Assembly (NCBI GenBank): GCA_027306995.1
Contig: DAHUXS010000003.1
Coordinates: 1 to 64,000, forward strand
Source of the DNA: Lysobacter sp.
GTDB lineage: Bacteria; Pseudomonadota; Gammaproteobacteria; Xanthomonadales; Xanthomonadaceae
Length of the DNA stretch: 64,000 nt
Reading direction: 5' to 3'
The notes under the pieces: model-generated
Told to the model about the DNA's origin: nothing
Database searches by the model: none
Seen by the model: the letters and a program-made list of their open reading frames with translations, nothing else
Translations under genes and position numbers: made by a program
Shown: positions 33,327 to 44,099 of the stretch, in pieces
How positions within the stretch are numbered: position 1 is the stretch's first letter
Layout: each line of letters starts with the position of its first letter

Positions 33327-33848
33327 ATGATCCCGAACAGTTTCCGCGCCCGTTTCCTGACCGGTTTTCTCGCCTGCGCGGGATTGCTCGGTTACGCGTT
33401 CTACGAGCAGTTCAGCCGCGGCGTCGAACCCTGCAATTTCTGCATCCTGCAGCGCATCGCCTTCGCCGCGCTCGGTATCGTGTTCCTGATTGGCGGGCTG
33501 ATCGCGCCGAAATCGCCGGCGGCGCGCAAGTGGCTGGTCGTGCTGGCGCTGATCCCGGCGATCGCCGGTGCCGGCGTGGCGCTGCGCCATGTCTGGGTGC
33601 AGATCTATCCGCCGCCGATGGCCGGTTGCGGTGCCCCGATGTCGTTCATGCTCGACATGATGCCGGTCCAGAGCGTGCTGCGTAAGGTTCTGACTGCCAG
33701 TGGCGATTGCAGCAACATCAACTGGTCGTTCCTCGGCCTGACCATGCCGGCGTGGTGCGCGCTCTGGTTCATCGGGCTGGGCATCTGGGCGATCGCGACC
33801 GGTTGGCGCAAGAGCGATCGCAAGTTCACGGCGAGGAGCCTGAAATGA
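33327..33848 (+). CDS. dsbB: Disulfide bond formation protein B
   Basis: Four hydrophobic segments; EPCNFCILQR CxxC motif; GCGAPMSFMLDMMPVQSVL periplasmic Cys pair region. Confidence 0.9.
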   Translation: MIPNSFRARFLTGFLACAGLLGYAFYEQFSRGVEPCNFCILQRIAFAALGIVFLIGGLIAPKSPAARKWLVVLALIPAIAGAGVALRHVWVQIYPPPMAGCGAPMSFMLDMMPVQSVLRKVLTASGDCSNINWSFLGLTMPAWCALWFIGLGIWAIATGWRKSDRKFTARSLK

Positions 33849-35239
33849 GTATTCGACACACACAGCAGGTGCAGCCGGTGCGGGAAGCGAAAGACTGGAA
33901 TCCGTGGAGCTGGCGGTCGCGCGAGGCTACGCAGCAACCGACGTATCCGGATGCCGCGGCACTCGATGCGGCCACGCGCGAACTCGGCGGCCTGCCGCCG
34001 CTGGTGACATCGTGGGAAATCATCGAGCTCAAGCGCCAACTCGCCGAAGCACAGGAAGGCAAGCGTTTCCTGCTGCAGGGGGGCGATTGCGCCGAGAATT
34101 TCGACGAGTGCGATTCCAACCTGATCAGCAACCGCCTCAAGGTGTTGTTGCAGATGAGCTTGGTGCTGGTGCACGGCCTGCGCATGCCGGTGGTGCGCGT
34201 CGGTCGCTTCGCCGGGCAGTACGCCAAGCCGCGTTCGTCCGACACCGAGGTGCGCGACGGCGTGGAATTGCCGAGCTACCGCGGCGACATCATCAATTCG
34301 CCGGACTTCACCGCCGAATCACGCATTCCCGATCCGCAGCGGATGATCAAGGCGCATGCGCGTTCGGCGATGACGATGAATTTCACCCGCGCGCTGATCG
34401 ACGGCGGCTTTGCCGACGTCCATCACCTCGAATACTGGAATCTCGGTTGGGTGGGACATTCGCCGCTGGCCGACGATTACCAGCGCATGGTGCAGTCGGT
34501 AGGCGATGCCGTGCAGTTCATGGAAACGCTGTCGGGCGGGCCGGTCGGCAACCTCAACCGCGTCGACTTCCACACCTCGCACGAAGCGTTGCTGCTGCCG
34601 TACGAAGCGGCGCAGACGCGCCAGGTGCCGCGCCAGTGGGGCTGGTTCAATCTCGCCACGCATTTCCCGTGGATCGGTATGCGCACGGCGGCGCTGGATG
34701 GCGCGCACGTCGAATACATGCGTGGCCTGCGTAATCCGATCGCGGTGAAGATCGGTCCGAGCGTGACGCCGGATCAACTGCTGCGCCTGATCGATGCGCT
34801 CAATCCTGGCGACGAGCCCGGTCATCTGACGCTGATCCATCGCATGGGCGCCGGCAAGATCGCGCAGGCGTTGCCGCCGCTGCTCGACGCCGTGCGTCGC
34901 GAAGGTCGCCGCGTGCTCTGGGTCTGCGATCCGATGCACGGCAATACCGAGAATTCGGCGAGTGGTTACAAGACCCGTCGTTTCGAGAACATTCGCCAGG
35001 AAATCGAGCACGCCTTCGACATGCACCGCGCCAGCGGCACGCGTCTCGGTGGCATCCATCTCGAACTGACCGGCGAGGACGTCACCGAATGCACCGGTGG
35101 TGCACGTGAACTGACTGACGCCGACCTGCAGCGCGCCTACCGTTCCACCGTCGATCCACGCCTGAATTACGAGCAGTCGCTGGAAGCGGCGATGTGCATC
35201 GTCCGCAAGTCGACCCAGTTGCGCACGTCCAAGGCCTGA
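33845..35239 (+). CDS. Class II 3-deoxy-7-phosphoheptulonate (DAHP) synthase
   Basis: W.P.SWRS...QPTYPD...GGDCAENF...RVGRFAGQYAKPRSS...CDPMHGNT typical of class II DAHP synthase. Confidence 0.93.
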   Translation: MSIRHTQQVQPVREAKDWNPWSWRSREATQQPTYPDAAALDAATRELGGLPPLVTSWEIIELKRQLAEAQEGKRFLLQGGDCAENFDECDSNLISNRLKVLLQMSLVLVHGLRMPVVRVGRFAGQYAKPRSSDTEVRDGVELPSYRGDIINSPDFTAESRIPDPQRMIKAHARSAMTMNFTRALIDGGFADVHHLEYWNLGWVGHSPLADDYQRMVQSVGDAVQFMETLSGGPVGNLNRVDFHTSHEALLLPYEAAQTRQVPRQWGWFNLATHFPWIGMRTAALDGAHVEYMRGLRNPIAVKIGPSVTPDQLLRLIDALNPGDEPGHLTLIHRMGAGKIAQALPPLLDAVRREGRRVLWVCDPMHGNTENSASGYKTRRFENIRQEIEHAFDMHRASGTRLGGIHLELTGEDVTECTGGARELTDADLQRAYRSTVDPRLNYEQSLEAAMCIVRKSTQLRTSKA

Positions 35240-35244
35240 CCGGC

Positions 35245-36237
35245 ATGCGTCGCGCGCTGGCCGGGTTGCTGTTGTCGCTCCCGCTGGTGGCGCAGGCGGG
35301 ATTGCGTATCGAAACCTTGCAGGGTGGCGTTGATGCCCGCCTGCGCGGGGTGTCGGCGGTCGATGCCAAGATCGCGTGGGCCAGCGGCAGCAAGGGCACG
35401 GTGTTGCGCACGACCGATGGCGGCGCACACTGGCAACGCCTGACGGTGCCCGATGCCGACAAACTCGATTTCCGTGACGTCGAAGGCTTCGATGCCAACA
35501 GCGCGGTGATCATGGCCGCGGGGCCGGGCGTGCAATCGCGCGTATTCCGCACCCGCGATGGCGGTGCGACCTGGACGCAAACGCTGGACACCAGCAACGA
35601 CAAGGCGTTCTTCGACTGCATGGCCTTCGACGGTGCGCGCGGCTGGCTGTTAGGTGATCCGGTGGGCGATCGCTACCAGCTCTACACGACGATCGACGGC
35701 GGCGAGCATTGGACGCTGGATAGCAACGGTCCGCCGGCACAGAAGGACGAAGCCGCATTCGCGGCCAGCGGCACCTGCATCGCGCGCTTGAAAGGCGCGA
35801 CCGCAGTGGTGAGCGGCGGCGCGGCATCGCGCCTGCATTTGCTGCGCGATGGCGAACACGATTGGCGCGCGCTCGATACCGGCATGGCGCGCGGCAAGCC
35901 TGCGACGGGCGCGTTTTCCGTTTCGGCGTGGCGCGGCGGCGCGTTCGTGGTCGGTGGCGAATACACCGCCGAGAAATCCCCCGGTGATGCCGCGACCCTC
36001 GCTGCATTGAATGCCAAGGCCATGCATGTCGATGCCGCACCGCGCGGCTATCGTTCCGGCGTCGCCTGCACCCAACGGATCTGCATCGTGGTCGGGCCTT
36101 CCGGCGTCGACAGCTGGGACGGCAAGCGCTGGACGGCGATTTCCGACGCCAGCTTCGATGCGGTCTCCATCCGCGGGAATGTCGCCTGGCTCAGCGGCGC
36201 GAAAGGCGCGCTGGCCAGGATCGTGCTGCCGCGCTGA
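35245..36237 (+). CDS. Exported YCF48-like / photosystem II stability factor-like beta-propeller protein
   Basis: Signal peptide; repeats VLRTTDGGAHWQRL, RVFRTRDGGATWTQT, LYTTIDGGEHWTL. Confidence 0.78.
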   Translation: MRRALAGLLLSLPLVAQAGLRIETLQGGVDARLRGVSAVDAKIAWASGSKGTVLRTTDGGAHWQRLTVPDADKLDFRDVEGFDANSAVIMAAGPGVQSRVFRTRDGGATWTQTLDTSNDKAFFDCMAFDGARGWLLGDPVGDRYQLYTTIDGGEHWTLDSNGPPAQKDEAAFAASGTCIARLKGATAVVSGGAASRLHLLRDGEHDWRALDTGMARGKPATGAFSVSAWRGGAFVVGGEYTAEKSPGDAATLAALNAKAMHVDAAPRGYRSGVACTQRICIVVGPSGVDSWDGKRWTAISDASFDAVSIRGNVAWLSGAKGALARIVLPR

Positions 36238-36240
36238 TCG

Positions 36241-37824
36241 CTACGGCGCGATCGTCGGGATGAAGGTCGGCGCCTTGCGCGCCCGCGTGGCCTGTTCGTA
36301 ACCGTAGGCGATGTCGAGCAACACCGGTTCGCTCCACGCGGTGCCGAGGAACATCACGCCGACTGGCAATCCATGCGCAAAACCCGCAGGCACGGTGATC
36401 GAGGGATACCCGGCGATCGCCGGCAACTGCGACACGCCGCCGATGGTGGGATCGCCGCTGACGATGTGGTCGCCAAGGATCGGGTCGGTGGGGAAGGCCG
36501 GGCCCCAGCTCGGCGCGATCAAGGCATCGAGGCGTTCCTTGCGCAGTGCGACATCGATGCCTTCGGGACCGGACAGGCGCTTCGCTTTCGCCAGCGCATC
36601 GAGATACTTGCGGTCATCCAGTGAGCCGGCGGCATTCGCTCGCTCGAACAAGTCCTGTTCGAACCACTTCATTTCGCGATCCGCGTGCGCCTTGTTCCAG
36701 TCGATGAGGTCAGCCAGCGTTTTCGGCTTGGCATGGCTGTCGCGCAAGTAGGCGGCAAGATCGTGCTTGAACTCGTAGAGCATCACCGTCATCTCGGCGT
36801 CGCCCAACGTGTCGAGGTTGGGGACTTCGACCGGATCGATCACGATCGCGCCTTGCGAACGCAACGTCGCGATCGCGGCATCCAGAGCGCGATCGGCATT
36901 CGGTTCCATCCCTGCGAGTTTGCGCACGACGCCGATGCGCTTGCCCTTCAATCCATCCGCGTGCAGGTCCGTGCCGTAGTCATGGCGATGGGTGTCGGCG
37001 TCCTTGGTCGCGGCGTCGCGCGGATCGCTGCCGGCCATCGCGGTAAGCAGCGCGGCGGCGTCGGCGACGCTGCGCGCCATCGGTCCGGCAGTGTCCTGCG
37101 AATGCGCGATCGGGATGATGCCGGTACGGCTCACCAGTCCCAGCGTCGGTTTCAGTCCGACCAGCCCGGCCATGCTGGCGGGGCAGAGGATGCTGCCGTC
37201 GGTTTCGGTGCCGATGCCGATGGTCGCCAGGTTCGCCGCGATCGCGGTTCCGGTGCCTGCGCTCGATCCGCAGGGATTGCGATCGAGCACGTAGGGATTC
37301 TTCGTTTGGCCGCCGCGTCCGCTCCAGCCCGACGAAGCATGCGCGGACCGGAAGTTGGCCCACTCGCTGAGATTGGTCTTGCCGAGGATCACCGCGCCGG
37401 CTGCGCGCAGTCGCGCGACAAGGGGCGCATCGACGGATGGATGGTTGTCGGCCAATGCCAGCGAGCCGGCGGAATTCGCCATCCCCACGGCATCGATGTT
37501 GTCCTTGAGCAGCACCGGGATGCCGTGCAACGGGCCACGGACATGACCGGCGCGACGTTCGCGGTCGAGGGCTGCGGCTTCCTTCAAGGCATCGGGATTG
37601 AGTTCGATGATGCTGTTGAGCTTCGGGCCGGCCTTGTCGATGCGGGCGATGCGTTGCAGGTAGGCGCGCGTCAACGTCTGGCTGTCGAGCTTGCCTTCGC
37701 GCATGCGTGCCTGCAGTTCGCCGACACCGGCTTCGCCGACGTCAAAAGTGCGTTTAGGCTGTGCGGCAACGACGAGCGCCGGCGCCAGCAGTAGCGACAG
37801 CAACGTGAGGGTCGGGCGGCGCAT
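36241..37824 (-). CDS. Amidase (amidase signature family), probably exported
   Basis: Signal-peptide-like N-terminus; GPLHGIPVLLKDNID, NPCGSSAGTGTAIAANLATIGIGTETDGSILCPAS. Confidence 0.9.
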   Translation of the reverse strand: MRRPTLTLLSLLLAPALVVAAQPKRTFDVGEAGVGELQARMREGKLDSQTLTRAYLQRIARIDKAGPKLNSIIELNPDALKEAAALDRERRAGHVRGPLHGIPVLLKDNIDAVGMANSAGSLALADNHPSVDAPLVARLRAAGAVILGKTNLSEWANFRSAHASSGWSGRGGQTKNPYVLDRNPCGSSAGTGTAIAANLATIGIGTETDGSILCPASMAGLVGLKPTLGLVSRTGIIPIAHSQDTAGPMARSVADAAALLTAMAGSDPRDAATKDADTHRHDYGTDLHADGLKGKRIGVVRKLAGMEPNADRALDAAIATLRSQGAIVIDPVEVPNLDTLGDAEMTVMLYEFKHDLAAYLRDSHAKPKTLADLIDWNKAHADREMKWFEQDLFERANAAGSLDDRKYLDALAKAKRLSGPEGIDVALRKERLDALIAPSWGPAFPTDPILGDHIVSGDPTIGGVSQLPAIAGYPSITVPAGFAHGLPVGVMFLGTAWSEPVLLDIAYGYEQATRARKAPTFIPTIAP

Positions 37825-37875
37825 CGCGATGGCTCCGGGCACTGGGAGTCGCGAGCATAGCGCGATGCGCTGGCG

Positions 37876-38400
37876 TCAATCCGCGGGCTGCGCGACCGGC
37901 GGATGCCGATGGCGCTTGATCAGGTCGCGGGCGAGGACGTAGAGGATGATGAGGTTGATGGCCACCACGCCCCAGGCCAGCCAGTGCAACGGATGGCGAT
38001 AGAGGGCGTAGAGATCGAAGGGCAGGTAGGCGGCCACGCCGACGCAACCCAGCCACGAGGCCCAGGCCTTGTCGCGCCACAGGCCCCAGCCTTCGGCGAT
38101 GTGCAGCAGGCCGTAGCCGAACACGACCGCGACGGCGATGTGCACGCCGGTCGGGCTGACGATCTGGTCGGCCCACGCGGCGATGCCATGGCGTGCATCG
38201 AGATTGAAGCGACGGATCAACGTCCACACGAAATGGCGCACCGGATCGGGGCCGGTGATGGCGAGACCGCTGGCGGCGATCAGGGCGAGAAAGCCCTTGA
38301 TGGCCTCGAACAGCGCGATCACATGAAGACCGGGATGCGCCCTGGGGTCCGGGTTGTAAGGCGCGCCGTCGTGTGACGGATCGCGTTTCGGAAGTTGCAT
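37876..38400 (-). CDS. DUF2127-type integral membrane protein
   Basis: GLHVIALFEAIKGFLALIAASGLAI and GLWRDKAWASWLGCVGVAAYLPFDLYALYRHP typical of this family. Confidence 0.7.
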   Translation of the reverse strand: MQLPKRDPSHDGAPYNPDPRAHPGLHVIALFEAIKGFLALIAASGLAITGPDPVRHFVWTLIRRFNLDARHGIAAWADQIVSPTGVHIAVAVVFGYGLLHIAEGWGLWRDKAWASWLGCVGVAAYLPFDLYALYRHPLHWLAWGVVAINLIILYVLARDLIKRHRHPPVAQPAD

Positions 38401-38482
38401 CGGCGGAGTGTCGGGTGGCCGGATGTGGCGTGGCGATAGGGAAACGATGGGGCCAGCGTCGACGGATGGCAAGGGTGGATCG

Positions 38483-39025
38483 TCACGCCTGTCGCAACGA
38501 CCAGCTCGCCAGCTGCCTGTAACCAAGTACCGTGACCGTTTGTACCACCGAAATGTTGCGAATCCGCGCAGCGATCGGCAGCAGGCCGGGATCGACCGGC
38601 GCGGGCACGGCCAGCGCGTTGCCACGGATGCCGCGCGGCGGGTAGGCGAGGGTGAGATGCGGTGTCTGCGTCCCCATGCGCGGATATCCGCTGGCGATGG
38701 CGGCGCTGTCGATGTCCTTCAGCAATGCGGCCAGCGCGTCGTTGGGCGATGTCCGCGTCACCAGCGCCGGAGCCCATGCTTCGACGCGATCGAATTGCAT
38801 GGTGATGTCCGCGTGGTTCGCCGCGACGGCATCGATGGCCGTGCGCAATCCGGTCGGAGCGGCGGGCGGGTCGTCGCAGAGATGGCGCAGCGTCATGTGC
38901 AACTGCGCGTCCTTGCGCCACGCCTTCCACGATGCGCCGGCATCGCGGGCGCGCAAACCATCGCGCAGGGCGCACAACTGTTCCAGCGTGGCGCCATCGG
39001 GCATCCACGCGAGGAACAGACTCAT
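38483..39025 (-). CDS. 2'-5' RNA ligase family protein
   Basis: Two HxT motifs: LHMTLRHL and PHLTLAYPP, with appropriate spacing. Confidence 0.8.
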   Translation of the reverse strand: MSLFLAWMPDGATLEQLCALRDGLRARDAGASWKAWRKDAQLHMTLRHLCDDPPAAPTGLRTAIDAVAANHADITMQFDRVEAWAPALVTRTSPNDALAALLKDIDSAAIASGYPRMGTQTPHLTLAYPPRGIRGNALAVPAPVDPGLLPIAARIRNISVVQTVTVLGYRQLASWSLRQA

Positions 39026-39049
39026 CGCCGATTCAACCTGGGATGAAAC

Positions 39050-40879
<1,830 letters not shown>

Positions 40880-40980
40880 GCGGACGGGCCACGTAGGGCA
40901 AGTGAGATAATCGACCATTGTAACGTGTTGCGATGCAGCATGACGAAGCCGCCGCCCTGACCCCGTCTGTGCGGCAACCG

Positions 40981-42768
40981 TCAGGCCGGGATCGGCTCGT
41001 CGTCGCGCAGACGTTGCTGTTGCGCCCATAGCTGCGCGTACAACCCTGAATTCAGCAGCAACTGCCGATGCGAGCCCTGCTCGACGATGCGGCCATGGTT
41101 CAGCACGATGATCAGGTCGGCGTCGACGACGGTGGACAACCGGTGGGCGATCACCAGCGTCGTGCGTTTACGTGCAATTGCCGCCAACTGGCTTTGGATG
41201 ACCCGTTCGGTGTTGGTGTCCAGGGCGGATGTGGCTTCGTCGAAGACCAAAATACGGGGGTTCTTCAGTAGGGCGCGAGCAATCGCCACGCGTTGCCGTT
41301 CCCCGCCCGACAGCTTGAGACCGCGTTCACCGACTTGGGTATCGTAGCCTTGGGGCAGCGATTCGATGAAGGCATGGATATGCGCCGCGCGTGCCGCGGC
41401 CAGTACTTCTTCGTGGCTGGCCTCGGGACGACCATAGGCGATATTGAAATAGATGCTCTCATTGAAGAGCACCGTGTCCTGCGGCACGATTCCGATCGCT
41501 CGGCGCAGCGAGTCCTGGGTGATGCTGCGTATGTCTTGCCCATCGACCAGGATGCGTCCGGCGCCGACGTCGTAAAACCGGAACAGCAGCCGTCCCAGGG
41601 TCGATTTGCCGGATCCCGTGGGTCCCACGACTGCGATGCTGCGGCCTGCGGGAATGCAAAAATCGATATCGCGCAGGATTTCGCGATCCGTCTCGTACGC
41701 GAAATCGACGTGTTCGAAGCGGACTTCACCAGCATCGATTTTCAAGAGCGTCGCGCCGTCCGCATCGGCTATCTCGCGCGGGCGGTCGACGAGAGACAGC
41801 AGTCGTTCCAGGTTGCCCAGGGTTTCCCGCATCTGCCGGTACACGAAGCCAAGGAAATTGAGCGGGGCGGCCAACTGCAGCAAAAAGGCGTTTACCAGCA
41901 CGAAATCGCCCAAGGTCATGCTTCCACGGGTCACGCCGACGGCGGCGCGCCAAAGCAGCAGGCTCAATCCGATCGCAACGATCGTTTCCTGGCCAATATT
42001 CACCAGGGCGCGCGACTGTAAATTCCTGACAGTCGACTCTTCCAGGGAAATCATCCGCGAGTTGAAGCGTGCCGATTCGTATCCTTCGTTATTGAAGTAT
42101 TTCACCGTTTCGTAATTGAGCAGAGAATCCACAGAAACGGCGTTGGCCTGTGTGTCGGCTTCATTGGCTGCGCGATAGATGCGCATGCGCCATTCCGTGG
42201 AGACCAAGGTGAAGGCGATGTATGCCGCGATGGTTCCCATGGTGATCAGGGCGAAGCTGGCGTCGTAGCGGGTGATCAGGATGGCGCAGACGATCGCCAC
42301 CTCCAGGAATGTTGGCAGTATCGAATACAGGGTCCATTCCAGCAGGTCCGAGATCGACGAAACCCCGCGTTCGAAATCCCGGACCACGGCTCCGGTTTGC
42401 CGATTCAAGTGGAATCTCAGCGACAGTGTGTGCAAATGCTCGAATGCCTGCATTGCGATGTTGCGCGTCGTGCGTGCAGTGACGCGGGCAAAGACGATCC
42501 CGCGCAATTCGGTGAAAACCGAAGTCGAAAGTCTTGCGGCGCCATACGCCAGGAGCAAGGCGACCGGCACCTGTAGCGGCTCGGGTTTCGTACCGAGCTT
42601 GTCCACCAGCGCCTTCAATACCAACGGCACGCAAATGACGGACAGTTTGGCCGCCAGAAGCAGTGCCAGCGCCAATACCAGTCGGCCTTGGTAGTTCCAC
42701 AGGGCAGGCAGCAACCGACGCCAGATCGATATGAATGTCGCTTGGGAGAGTTGCCGCGAATCGCTCAT
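40981..42768 (-). CDS. ABC transporter, fused permease/ATPase, Atm1/ABCB-type without C39 peptidase domain
   Basis: 595 aa from MSDSRQLSQ; Walker A GPTGSGKST, LSGGERQRVAIARALLKNPRILVFDEATSALD; no N-terminal peptidase. Confidence 0.92.
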   Translation of the reverse strand: MSDSRQLSQATFISIWRRLLPALWNYQGRLVLALALLLAAKLSVICVPLVLKALVDKLGTKPEPLQVPVALLLAYGAARLSTSVFTELRGIVFARVTARTTRNIAMQAFEHLHTLSLRFHLNRQTGAVVRDFERGVSSISDLLEWTLYSILPTFLEVAIVCAILITRYDASFALITMGTIAAYIAFTLVSTEWRMRIYRAANEADTQANAVSVDSLLNYETVKYFNNEGYESARFNSRMISLEESTVRNLQSRALVNIGQETIVAIGLSLLLWRAAVGVTRGSMTLGDFVLVNAFLLQLAAPLNFLGFVYRQMRETLGNLERLLSLVDRPREIADADGATLLKIDAGEVRFEHVDFAYETDREILRDIDFCIPAGRSIAVVGPTGSGKSTLGRLLFRFYDVGAGRILVDGQDIRSITQDSLRRAIGIVPQDTVLFNESIYFNIAYGRPEASHEEVLAAARAAHIHAFIESLPQGYDTQVGERGLKLSGGERQRVAIARALLKNPRILVFDEATSALDTNTERVIQSQLAAIARKRTTLVIAHRLSTVVDADLIIVLNHGRIVEQGSHRQLLLNSGLYAQLWAQQQRLRDDEPIPA

Positions 42769-42870
42769 TCGAGGATATCTACCACAACCATGCGTGCCGC
42801 GATTTCCATGCCTGCGCAACGTGCCAGGCAATATACTCTGACACTTGCAAGCGGGAGCGGAGCTCGTGAA

Positions 42871-44001
42871 GTGACGACGCTATTCATAGCAGATCCTTGG
42901 GACATCCACGCGCGTGCGGTTGCCTGGGGCCTGGAAAAGTTGGGGGAGCAGAGTTTCTTTTGCTATACCCGGGATTTCCCCCAGAAAAGTTTTGCGAGTG
43001 TCGAGATGGGAGGCTCCCCGTCGACCGGGGAGACGCATGTCAATTTGTACTGCGCGCGCAAGAAGCGCCCTTTCAGCGTGGAAGATGCAGATGCCATTTG
43101 GCTGCGGCGGTGGTATCACTCGCCGGCTTCCTCCGGCTTGCATCCGGCAGACACCCGTTTCGCCGAGGCGGAGGCCAACGAGTATGTGCGATCGCTGATC
43201 GAGGTGCTCGATGCCCGCGAGCGTTTTTGGGTCAATTCGCCGCAACCCAAGCGCCGCGCGGACCGAAAGGCCTCGCAACTGCTGCATGCACGCGCCGTCG
43301 GGTTCACCATCCCGGATACCTTGCTGTCGAACGACCCGGAGCGCATCCGCGATTTCTTCCGTTCTCATGGGGGGCGGGTGATCTACAAGCCGTATCTGCC
43401 GGCGACATGGGCGGTTGAAGATCGCATGTACTCCACTTTCACTGCGGCGTTGAACGAGGGGTTGCTGGCAAACGATGGTGCGCTGTCGCAGGCGCCGGGC
43501 ATTTATCAGTCCATGATGGAAAAGCAGTACGAACTTCGTGTGACTGTCATGGGGCGTTCGGTTTTCGCATCCAGGATCGATTCGCAAAAGGAGGGCTATT
43601 ACCTGGCCGACTGGCGCGCGAACATCCGCGATCAAGGACTCGCCTCGAAGCGGCATCCGCTGCCGCCGCAAATCGAGCAGCGCTGCGTAGACTTGCTCAA
43701 GCGCATGGGGTTGGTGTTCGGCTGCATCGACATCATCGTGACGCCCGAAGGCGAGCATGTCTTTCTCGAAGTCAACGAGATGGGGCAGTTCCTGTGGTTG
43801 GAAACCGAAGATCCGGAGTTGCCCCTTCTTGATTGCTTCGTGCAGTTCCTGCACCGCCGTTCTGCCGACTTCAGCTATGAGCCCGGTAAGGCCGTCTGCA
43901 GTTTGAGCGAGTTCATGGCCTCCGATGCATTGGCGGACGAGCCGCCGGAGAATTCGTCGTTACATGTCCCGCTGCCGAATTCGTTCCTGATGCAGGAATA
44001 G
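42871..44001 (+). CDS. Graspetide (microviridin/MvdD-type) ATP-grasp RiPP ligase
   Basis: GTG start with GGAG 8 nt upstream; motifs DAIWLRRWY, GGRVIYKPY, GIYQSMMEKQYELRVTVMG, FASRIDSQ, DWR, LLKRMGLVFGCIDIIVTPEGEHVFLEVNEMGQFLWLE. Confidence 0.85.
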   Translation: MTTLFIADPWDIHARAVAWGLEKLGEQSFFCYTRDFPQKSFASVEMGGSPSTGETHVNLYCARKKRPFSVEDADAIWLRRWYHSPASSGLHPADTRFAEAEANEYVRSLIEVLDARERFWVNSPQPKRRADRKASQLLHARAVGFTIPDTLLSNDPERIRDFFRSHGGRVIYKPYLPATWAVEDRMYSTFTAALNEGLLANDGALSQAPGIYQSMMEKQYELRVTVMGRSVFASRIDSQKEGYYLADWRANIRDQGLASKRHPLPPQIEQRCVDLLKRMGLVFGCIDIIVTPEGEHVFLEVNEMGQFLWLETEDPELPLLDCFVQFLHRRSADFSYEPGKAVCSLSEFMASDALADEPPENSSLHVPLPNSFLMQE

Positions 44002-44053
44002 TCGCAGGCCGGAGGCGTCTTCGGGAGGTCGCACCGGCATGAAACGGGAAGAA

Positions 44054-44081
44054 ACCGAAGGTCCGCCCAGGGACCTTCGGT
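44054..44081 (-). terminator. Terminator-like hairpin downstream of the precursor ORF
   Basis: Perfect 11 bp stem ACCGAAGGTCC/GGACCTTCGGT, 6 nt loop; on the minus strand followed by TTCTTCCCGTTTC. Confidence 0.65.
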
Positions 44082-44099
44082 GGAACGACTCAAGGCAAG

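Noticed and set aside
42880-43854. 324-aa minus-strand ORF opposite the ATP-grasp ligase
   Set aside because: Antisense artefact; ligase motifs are on the plus strand
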